From assembly GCA_026710565.1 (NCBI GenBank), contig JAPOQV010000269.1:1-11946 (forward strand): a DNA stretch of 11,946 nucleotides. Direction: 5' to 3'. The position numbers and the translations under genes are program-made. The DNA is from Spirochaetaceae bacterium. Its GTDB lineage: Bacteria; Spirochaetota; Spirochaetia; SZUA-6; Bin103. Below are positions 6,863 to 11,946 of the stretch, in pieces. The notes under the pieces were generated by a model. It was not told the DNA's origin. It was given only the letters and a program-made list of their open reading frames with translations, and ran no database searches. Positions within the stretch are counted from its first letter, which is position 1, and every line of letters begins with the position of its first letter.

Positions 6863-7582
6863 TCAGTCGGCCACGGGCACGCCGTCGAGCTTCCCGTCAG
6901 CGTGCATGGCGTTCCACTCGTCGAGGAAGGTCTTGTTCCACTCGGTGGTGAGCGGGTGATCCATCATCTCCTTGAGGGTGGCCCAGAAGATGATGATGCC
7001 GTCCGCTCCCGCGCGCAGCGCCGCGTAGGCCACGTCCAGCGACCGCACCAGCGCCGCGGTGACGAAGGGGCGGCCCGCCCAGGGTTCGAACATGCAGCGG
7101 CACTCGCGTACCAGGCGGGCCGGATCGTCGTTGAGCTGCTTGACCGGCTCACAGAACGGCAGCACGTGCGTGGCGCCCCCCCGCGCGACCGCCGCCGCCG
7201 GGGTGAGCGAGAACACCGTCGTGCAGAAGGTCGTGACACCCTCGGCCGCGAATGCCCGGAAGGCGCCGAGCCCCACGGAGGTGCACGGGATCTTGATCAT
7301 GATCTGGTCCGACATGGCCGTGAAGGCGTGCCCGACGTCGACCAGCTCGGCCGTGCTGTGGCCGTCGATCTCCACGACGACCGGTTTGTCGGTAATGTCC
7401 AGGTAGCGCTGGGTGACCTCCTTGAGCGTCCCGTACTTCTTGACCAACTGGTTCTGCACGACGGTGTTGGTGACGATGCCGGTCGCGCCGCGCTCCATCC
7501 ACTCGCCGAGGTCGGCCGGGTCGCCGGCCAGCCAGATCGCGGGGCCCCGCCCCTCGCTGCGCACCTGCGGCACTGTCTTCAT
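6863..7582 (-). CDS. Transaldolase / fructose-6-phosphate aldolase family protein (TalC-like)
   Basis: This 239-residue class I aldolase barrel is of the small transaldolase type, which transfers or cleaves dihydroxyacetone units from sugar phosphates through a Schiff base. The catalytic lysine is Lys97 in IMIKIPCT (94-101), equivalent to the VKVPVT lysine of fructose-6-phosphate aldolase. It is preceded by VVVEIDG and followed by GLGAFRAFAAEGVTT, the usual strand-helix order. Other barrel strands are visible as GIVTNTVV (35-42), HVLPF (139-143) and ADGIIIFWATL (193-203). The sequence differs enough from textbook TalC that the substrate should be left open. The ATG at 7582 follows GGAGGAGGAAC, one of the strongest ribosome sites in the window. 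The upstream gap has a terminator-like element and a hairpin, so this gene probably begins a new transcription unit that includes the nucleotidyltransferase and the radical-SAM gene. Confidence 0.85.
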   Translation of the reverse strand: MKTVPQVRSEGRGPAIWLAGDPADLGEWMERGATGIVTNTVVQNQLVKKYGTLKEVTQRYLDITDKPVVVEIDGHSTAELVDVGHAFTAMSDQIMIKIPCTSVGLGAFRAFAAEGVTTFCTTVFSLTPAAAVARGGATHVLPFCEPVKQLNDDPARLVRECRCMFEPWAGRPFVTAALVRSLDVAYAALRAGADGIIIFWATLKEMMDHPLTTEWNKTFLDEWNAMHADGKLDGVPVAD

Positions 7583-7603
7583 GACGTTCCTCCTCCTGCC
7601 CGT

Positions 7604-7620
7604 GCCGGCTTCGAGCCGGC
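7604..7620 (-). repeat. Perfect inverted repeat just before the transaldolase ribosome site
   Basis: On the minus strand this reads GCCGGCT-CGA-AGCCGGC, a 7-bp GC-rich stem with a 3-base loop. It sits in the transaldolase leader, about 10 bases upstream of the GGAGGAGG ribosome site. No T-run follows, so it is unlikely to be a classical terminator. A separate palindrome GGCATGCC abuts it at 7621-7628. It could stabilise the mRNA 5' end or affect translation; this is inference. Confidence 0.45.
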
Positions 7621-7671
7621 GGCATGCCAGTCCACGGCGCGCGTAGCGTACATGATCGCGGCCAGGATGAG

Positions 7672-7693
7672 AAAAAGCGCGCCGGCCCCGGCG
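7672..7693 (-). terminator. Weak intrinsic terminator candidate after the outer-membrane gene
   Basis: Eight bases after the stop of the predicted outer-membrane gene, the minus strand forms a short stem (CGCCG, 4-base loop, CGGCG). A CGC spacer and then TTTTT follow. The stem is short but all G-C, and the T-run is striking in such GC-rich DNA. It would end transcription of the lys cluster before the transaldolase leader. Between it and the transaldolase gene, a TTCTCA/TACGCT pair at 17-nt spacing is a very weak promoter candidate. Confidence 0.45.
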
Positions 7694-7700
7694 GAGATGC

Positions 7701-8324
7701 TCAGAACGCGATCCCGATGTCGACTCCCCAGGGGAACTGCAGGCCGGTGCCCACGTTGTCCGCCAGCGTCCTGATCCGCTCATCGAACCCGGACGTCGGA
7801 CTCAGCGCGAACTGGTAGCTGATGCCGACGCGCGGCGTGACCGCCACGGGACCCCAGATGAGCCGATAGCCGACGTGCGCACCGGCGGTCAGCGTCACGG
7901 TCCCACCCTCCACGCGCTCGTGCTGGCCCGTTCCGAGCGCCGAGTCCTTGAACATGGCGTAGCCGTATCCCGGCTGCAGCCATCCGCCCGCGAACACGCC
8001 CGCGGGAGCCGTGCCGTTCACGAAGTAGTTCACGCCGGCGGCGACCGCAAGGAACCAGATGTCGTAGTCCTCGCGTTCGATTCCACCCACGCTGGCCAGG
8101 GCGTCGAAGATGCCCGCCTTGGCGTTGAAGTAGGTGGGGATGACGAAAATGCTCAGGTCGTCGTCGATCGCCTGCTCGAACGAGCCGCTGTAGAGGCCCA
8201 CCACGGGGCCAAGCACGTTGAGTCCGACGACGGTGGTCTGGTCCTCCGCCGTCTGACCCAAGCCCGGCGCCGCGACGAGCGCGGCGAGCGTCAGCACGAA
8301 TGCAAGGCGATGCACGACTTTCAT
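7701..8324 (-). CDS. Predicted outer-membrane beta-barrel protein, function unknown
   Basis: This 207-residue protein has a clear N-terminal signal peptide: basic start MKVVHR, hydrophobic core FVLTLAALVAA at about 9-19, and likely cleavage near APGLGQT (19-25). The mature part is rich in Gly and aromatic residues in alternating patterns (for example LAVAAGVNYFV and VGYRLIWG). The last strand, WGVDIGIAF, ends in Phe, the usual C-terminal signal of barrel proteins inserted in the outer membrane. Size suits an eight-stranded barrel of the OmpA/OmpW kind. I recognise no specific family. It starts 14 nt after the lysJ stop, so it may be read from the lys transcript, although its function looks unrelated. 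No strong ribosome site is seen before the ATG. Confidence 0.65.
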   Translation of the reverse strand: MKVVHRLAFVLTLAALVAAPGLGQTAEDQTTVVGLNVLGPVVGLYSGSFEQAIDDDLSIFVIPTYFNAKAGIFDALASVGGIEREDYDIWFLAVAAGVNYFVNGTAPAGVFAGGWLQPGYGYAMFKDSALGTGQHERVEGGTVTLTAGAHVGYRLIWGPVAVTPRVGISYQFALSPTSGFDERIRTLADNVGTGLQFPWGVDIGIAF

Positions 8325-8338
8325 GCAGGATAACGTAT

Positions 8339-9493
8339 TCACCGCGCCAGCACTTTGCAAAGCGCGGCCACCACCGCCTCTATCTGCGCGCGCTCGATGA
8401 CCAGCGGCGGCAGCAGCCGGATCACCGTCCTGCCGGCCGGAAGAGCCAGCACCCCTTCCTCGATCAGCGCCACCAGGTGCGGCTGCGAACGCTCCTTGAG
8501 CTCGATCCCGATCATCAGCCCGAACTGCCGGAGCTGCCGCACGCAGGCCGGACGCGATCGCTCGAACAGCTCGGCGAAGTAGGCCCCCGACCCTGCCGCC
8601 CGTGCGGGCAGGTCCTGCTCGACCAGGTAGCGGATGGTTGCGTCGGCCACCGCGCACGCCAGCGGGTTGCCCCCGAACGTGGAGCCGTGCATGCCGACCG
8701 CCGGCTTGACCCTGTCGCTGAACAGCGCCGCTCCCATCGGCACGCCGCCGGCGATGCCCTTGGCCACGCACATGACGTCGGGCTGCACGCCCGCGTGCTC
8801 GACCGCGAACATGCGGCCGGTGCGGCAGAAGCCGGTCTGGATCTCGTCGGCGATCAGCAGCGCTCCGCGTTCGTCACACAGCTCGCGCACGCCGTGCAGG
8901 TAGTCGTCGGCGCCGCGGTGCACCCCGCCTTCGCCTTGGACCGGTTCCAGCACCACCGCCGCGGTGCGGTCGGTGACCGCCGCCGCCAGCTTGTCGAGGT
9001 TGTTGTACGGCACGTGCGTGACGCCCGGGACCAGCGGGTCGAACGGCTGCCGGTACTCCTTCTTGTGGGTCGCGCTCAGCGCGCCCATGGTGCGTCCGTG
9101 GAAGCCGCGCGCGGCGGCGACGATGTCGGTGCGGCCTGTTGCCAGCCGGGCGAACTTGAGCGCGGTCTCGATCGCCTCCGAGCCGGAGTTGCACAGGAAG
9201 GCGCGCGTCAGGCTGTCCGGCGCCACCGACACCAGGCGGGCCAGCAGCTCCGCGCGCCGGTCGTTGTAGAACACGCCCCCGCAGGTGATCAGCGTCCGCG
9301 CCTGCCGGGCGAGCGCTTCGGCGACGACCGGATGAGCGTGCCCGAGGCAGGCCACGCCGGTGCCGGCCGCGCAGTCGATATAGCTGCGTCCCGCATCGTC
9401 CCAGACCACGGCGCCTTCACCCCGCACCAAGGTCAGATCTCGTTTCGGATATACCTCGAATGCGTAGCGTTGCTCGGTCTCTTGTATGTTCAT
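8339..9493 (-). CDS. lysJ: LysW-gamma-L-lysine (or ornithine) aminotransferase, class III PLP enzyme
   Basis: This 384-residue aminotransferase is of the acetylornithine/LysJ type. It converts carrier-bound aminoadipate semialdehyde to carrier-bound lysine (or the glutamate semialdehyde to ornithine) using glutamate as amino donor. Visible PLP-site features are the phosphate-binding NSGSEA at 102-107, [10 protein letters not shown] at 131-140, Asp216 in [11 protein letters not shown], and the Schiff-base Lys245 in [25 protein letters not shown] follows at 269-280. On its own it could be argD. The neighbouring lysZ and lysY, which are plainly of the LysW kind, argue for lysJ. The start is ATG within an ATGA overlap with the lysZ stop, so the two are translationally coupled. 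Length is close to that of Thermus LysJ. Confidence 0.88.
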   Translation of the reverse strand: MNIQETEQRYAFEVYPKRDLTLVRGEGAVVWDDAGRSYIDCAAGTGVACLGHAHPVVAEALARQARTLITCGGVFYNDRRAELLARLVSVAPDSLTRAFLCNSGSEAIETALKFARLATGRTDIVAAARGFHGRTMGALSATHKKEYRQPFDPLVPGVTHVPYNNLDKLAAAVTDRTAAVVLEPVQGEGGVHRGADDYLHGVRELCDERGALLIADEIQTGFCRTGRMFAVEHAGVQPDVMCVAKGIAGGVPMGAALFSDRVKPAVGMHGSTFGGNPLACAVADATIRYLVEQDLPARAAGSGAYFAELFERSRPACVRQLRQFGLMIGIELKERSQPHLVALIEEGVLALPAGRTVIRLLPPLVIERAQIEAVVAALCKVLAR

Positions 9494-10281
9494 CCGATCC
9501 TCGTTCCATGCCCCGCGAGGCCGTCGCGCAGCGGGTGTTCGGTGCGGCCGTCGCAGAGTATGACCTCAACTTCGCCGTAGGCAATCAAGTCCTTGAGCGC
9601 GCGCAGCTTGCGCTTGATGCGCCCGTCGGCCTGCGCCTCGAAGCGGTCCAGCGCCGCGGCGTCCAACTCGCGCAGCACCGACGCCTCGTCGCCGGCCCGC
9701 TCCAGGAACCCCGGCGCTTCGATGAGCTGGATCACCCGCGTCGCCCTCAGCTCGGCGTGGAGCGCCACGACGATGTCGTCATTCTCGGAATTGACGGCGA
9801 TGCCGTCCTGATCGGCGATCGGGATGCTCACCACCGGCGTGTAGCCGCCGTCGAGCAGGGTGCGCAGCAGCGCGCCGTTGACGCCGACCGGCTTGCCGGA
9901 ACGGTCGCGCTCGATCACGGTGCGGCCTTCGCGCCGGACGCGGATGCCCTTGTTGCGCCGGCCCTGAATCAGGCGGCCGTCCAGGCCGGTCAAGCCGATC
10001 GCGTTGACGCCGGCCCGCTGGCAGAGCTCGACGAGCTGCGTGTTCCGCAACCCCGCGTAGGCCAGCATGATCATGTCGAGCGCGCGGTCGTCGGAGTACA
10101 CGCTGGAATAGCCGGACACCGAGGTCAGCACCCGCTTCGGTGCGCCCAGGCGCTCGGCCAGCTCGTCGCGCAGCGCGTTGGCGCCGTGCACGACCAGGGC
10201 CGGCTCGCCCGACTCGGCCAGGTCGGCGGCGATTCCCGGCAGGTTGATGGCGCTGCCGCCGCCCACTTTGATGATGTTCAG
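9490..10281 (-). CDS. lysZ: [LysW]-aminoadipate/glutamate kinase, probable CTG start
   Basis: This 263-residue amino acid kinase phosphorylates the side-chain carboxylate of aminoadipate (or glutamate) carried on LysW. LysZ-type marks are AIGLTGLDGRLIQGRRN (about 94-110), ALVVHGAN early on, and GRIKRKLRAL near the C-terminus, matching Thermus LysZ in order and length (about 269 there). The conserved N-terminal strand with the phosphate-binding lysine (NIIKVGGG) lies upstream of any in-frame ATG. An in-frame TGA sits two codons before the CTG at 10281. The CTG is preceded, after 9 nt, by AAGGAAGG, so CTG is the best start. GTG at 10266 would delete the essential Lys5. The usual NTD-x-D motif reads NSENDD here. 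The gene overlaps lysJ by ATGA and follows the amidotransferase gene by 29 nt. Confidence 0.87.
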   Translation of the reverse strand: MNIIKVGGGSAINLPGIAADLAESGEPALVVHGANALRDELAERLGAPKRVLTSVSGYSSVYSDDRALDMIMLAYAGLRNTQLVELCQRAGVNAIGLTGLDGRLIQGRRNKGIRVRREGRTVIERDRSGKPVGVNGALLRTLLDGGYTPVVSIPIADQDGIAVNSENDDIVVALHAELRATRVIQLIEAPGFLERAGDEASVLRELDAAALDRFEAQADGRIKRKLRALKDLIAYGEVEVILCDGRTEHPLRDGLAGHGTRIG

Positions 10282-10290
10282 CGTTCAGGT

Positions 10291-10298
10291 CCTTCCTT
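10291..10298 (-). promoter_or_regulatory. Shine-Dalgarno sequence that supports the CTG start of lysZ
   Basis: The minus strand reads AAGGAAGG here, with nine bases between it and the CTG at 10281. Spacing to the next in-frame conventional start (GTG at 10266) would be 24 bases, too long for this site. Together with the family alignment this decides the lysZ start. Confidence 0.6.
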
Positions 10299-10310
10299 GC
10301 CGGTCCGGCC

Positions 10311-10979
10311 TCAATCGGTCCGATAGGTGTGCACTTCGCCGGTGGCGAGCGGCTGCCACTCGTCCACGCCGGAAGGGCCGGATGCGCCGCTCGCGGGGAG
10401 CGGGTCGGAACAGAGTACCAGTCGCTCCGCGTTTGCCGAAACGTGCATCTGGAAGTAGGCGGGCGAGTCGCTGAAGCGGTTGGTCACCCGGACCGCGTCG
10501 GCGTCGGCGATGATGATGTTCATCGCCCGCACGTAGCGGGTGCGCCGCTCGATGATCGCCAGCCCCTTACGCATCGCTTCCGCCATGTCGCCGCGGTCGA
10601 AGCGGCGGATGAAGTTGAACACCTTCTCGGCGCCGATGCGCCCCTGCTCCTTCATCCGCACGCCGCGCAGCTCGCCGTTGAACAGGAACAGCGAGCGCCC
10701 GTCGGTGAACGGCATGTTGTTGCCCACCTCGATCCCTTCGTCCCGGAACGCGCTGCGGGCGTGCGCGACCAGCAGCCGCGTGCGCCCGCGCGGCGGCGAC
10801 GGGTCCTCCCAGACCGGCGCGATGTCGTGGTAGAGGCGCCACCCGTCCGGAGTCATCCAGCCGCAGCCCCAACCGTGGCCCTGATACTCGCTGCTGGTAC
10901 GGGCGACCTCGGCGAAGGGCTCCAGATAGCGTTGCAGGTCGAACGGCTGCGGGGACCAGACCGCAAGCAGGCGGCACAC
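10311..10979 (-). CDS. Stand-alone class II glutamine amidotransferase (YafJ/EgtC-like), embedded in the lys cluster
   Basis: This 222-residue Ntn-hydrolase domain begins VCRLLAV. The GTG start at 10979 is chosen because class II amidotransferases need Cys2 exposed after removal of the first Met. Longer in-frame starts would bury it. Further family marks are GHGWGCGW (34-41), AHARSAF (72-78, with His73 and Arg75), NNMPF at 87-91, and FNGELRG at 100-106, where the usual HNG has Phe instead of His. The domain hydrolyses glutamine or a gamma-glutamyl amide, and in fused enzymes passes ammonia to a synthase domain. There is no synthase domain here. It lies 19 nt after lysY and 29 nt before lysZ, so it is almost certainly co-transcribed with them, yet no such step belongs to the textbook LysW pathway. 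Its role is unknown. Confidence 0.85.
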   Translation of the reverse strand: MCRLLAVWSPQPFDLQRYLEPFAEVARTSSEYQGHGWGCGWMTPDGWRLYHDIAPVWEDPSPPRGRTRLLVAHARSAFRDEGIEVGNNMPFTDGRSLFLFNGELRGVRMKEQGRIGAEKVFNFIRRFDRGDMAEAMRKGLAIIERRTRYVRAMNIIIADADAVRVTNRFSDSPAYFQMHVSANAERLVLCSDPLPASGASGPSGVDEWQPLATGEVHTYRTD

Positions 10980-10998
10980 GGGTGCGGTGCTCGGCGGC

Positions 10999-11946
10999 TC
11001 AGACCGGGTGCAGGCCGGGAAACTCCAGCCCGGCACGCTCGTCCAGCCCGTACATGACGTTGAATGCCTGCACCGCCTGGCCGGCGGCGCCCTTCATCAG
11101 GTTGTCCAGGGCGCTCATCACCACCAGCCGGCGGGCGTCGGCGTCGAGCTCGAAGCCGACGTCGCAGTAGTTGCTGCCGGTGAGGATCTTGGGCTCGGGA
11201 AACCGGTAGATGCCCTGGCGCTCCTTGACGATGCGGACGAACGGCTCGTCCGCGTAGGCGCGGCGGAAGATCCGCCAGACCGCCTTCTCGTCCATGGGCT
11301 CCGAAAGGAACACGTGCGCGGTGGCCAGGATGCCGCGCACCATCTCCACCGCGGTTGCCGAGAAGCTCAGCCTCAGCCCGCCGCCGAGCTCCTGCAGCAT
11401 CTCGGCCTGGTGCCGGTGGCCGGTCGGCTTGTAGGAGCGCACGCTGCCCGACCGCTCCGGATGGTGGCTCGCGGCGCTCGCCTCGTTGCCGCCCTCGCTG
11501 GAGCCGGCCTTCACCTCCACGACGGCCTGCTCGACCACCCCGGCCGCCACCCGCGGCCGCCGCGCCAGGATGGTCGCCGTCGCGTTGCAGCCGCAGGCGG
11601 CGACCAGCGCCGCACCCGGCAGCCGGTCGCGGTGCAGCTCGGGCATCCCGTACACCGCGTCTGCCAGCAGCTCCGGCCGCGGGTGCGGGCCGCCGTACCA
11701 GCGAACGTAGGCCTCGGGGTCGCGCAGGCGGAAGTCGGCGCTGAGATCGACGATGCGCTCGGCCAGCCCGCGGAACCGATCGATGCGGTCCATCGCCCTC
11801 CCGTGCGGGAGGCACAGGAACAGCACGTCGCACGGGGCGAGCTCGGTGGCCGACACGAATTTCAGGCCGGTGACGCCGCGCAGGTTGGGATGGGTGTGGC
11901 GGACGTACTTGCCGGCCAGGCGCTCGGACGTTGCCTGCGCCACCGC
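10999..11946 (-). CDS. lysY: [LysW]-aminoadipyl/glutamyl phosphate reductase (N-terminus off right edge)
   Basis: This 315-codon fragment of an ArgC/LysY reductase uses NADPH to convert carrier-bound aminoadipyl phosphate to the semialdehyde. The active-site cysteine lies in CGCNATATIL (Cys119 counted from the GTG at 11943). The GCNATA form, instead of the PGCYPT of ordinary ArgC, is the mark of the LysW-type enzyme. SHHPERSGSVRSYKPTGHRH (159-178) with its catalytic histidine, ILATAHVFL, and the C-terminal DNLMKGAAGQAVQAFNVM and FPGLHP match Thermus LysY closely. The Rossmann GxGxxG start is missing, so about 30 residues lie beyond the window; the frame is open to the edge, and the GTG at 11943 is not the true start. 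It is the first visible gene of the lys cluster. lysW and lysX may lie further upstream, outside the window. Confidence 0.93.
   Translation of the reverse strand, partial: AVAQATSERLAGKYVRHTHPNLRGVTGLKFVSATELAPCDVLFLCLPHGRAMDRIDRFRGLAERIVDLSADFRLRDPEAYVRWYGGPHPRPELLADAVYGMPELHRDRLPGAALVAACGCNATATILARRPRVAAGVVEQAVVEVKAGSSEGGNEASAASHHPERSGSVRSYKPTGHRHQAEMLQELGGGLRLSFSATAVEMVRGILATAHVFLSEPMDEKAVWRIFRRAYADEPFVRIVKERQGIYRFPEPKILTGSNYCDVGFELDADARRLVVMSALDNLMKGAAGQAVQAFNVMYGLDERAGLEFPGLHPV

Noticed and set aside
8300..10326. Two long plus-strand frames opposite lysJ and lysZ
   Set aside because: They are shadow frames of GC-rich genes; the minus strand carries unmistakable PLP-enzyme and kinase motifs.

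Overview
This is a GC-rich bacterial window, with third codon positions almost all G or C. It holds thirteen tightly packed protein genes. Twelve lie on the minus strand and one on the plus strand. I see no tRNA, rRNA, CRISPR array, insertion sequence or other mobile-element signature, and no gene-free stretch longer than about 120 bases. The organism cannot be named from this window. A signal-peptide protein that looks like a small outer-membrane beta-barrel suggests a diderm. A lysine/arginine route that uses the LysW amino-group carrier protein suggests a lineage such as Deinococcota, Spirochaetota or an uncultured relative. Both points are inference.

Region 1 (1-2793, minus) is a sarcosine oxidase operon in the order soxB-soxD-soxA. 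soxA runs off the left edge. The beta subunit keeps its FAD and FMN signatures. The delta subunit lacks two of the four zinc ligands, and the alpha N-terminal domain shows no [2Fe-2S] cysteines.

Region 2 (2872-4020, plus) is one enolase-superfamily acid-sugar dehydratase, transcribed away from soxB across a 78-base gap.

Region 3 (4058-7582, minus) is a compact likely operon. In reading order it has a TalC-type transaldolase/aldolase, a minimal (MNT) nucleotidyltransferase, a 51-residue unknown protein, a radical-SAM protein of the spore-photoproduct-lyase family, and a predicted five-bladed beta-propeller. Junctions are 7 nt, a 22-nt overlap, a 1-nt TGATG overlap, and 25 nt. I know of no described system with this combination.

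Region 4 (7701-11946, minus) is a LysW-type lysine (or arginine) cluster: lysY (cut by the right edge), a stand-alone class II glutamine amidotransferase, lysZ, lysJ, and then the predicted outer-membrane protein. LysZ phosphorylates the carrier-bound substrate, LysY reduces the acyl phosphate to a semialdehyde, and LysJ transaminates it. lysW, lysX and lysK are not in the window. The amidotransferase has no textbook role in this pathway. lysZ appears to start at CTG behind a strong Shine-Dalgarno sequence. A weak intrinsic terminator lies just after the outer-membrane gene and separates regions 4 and 3.
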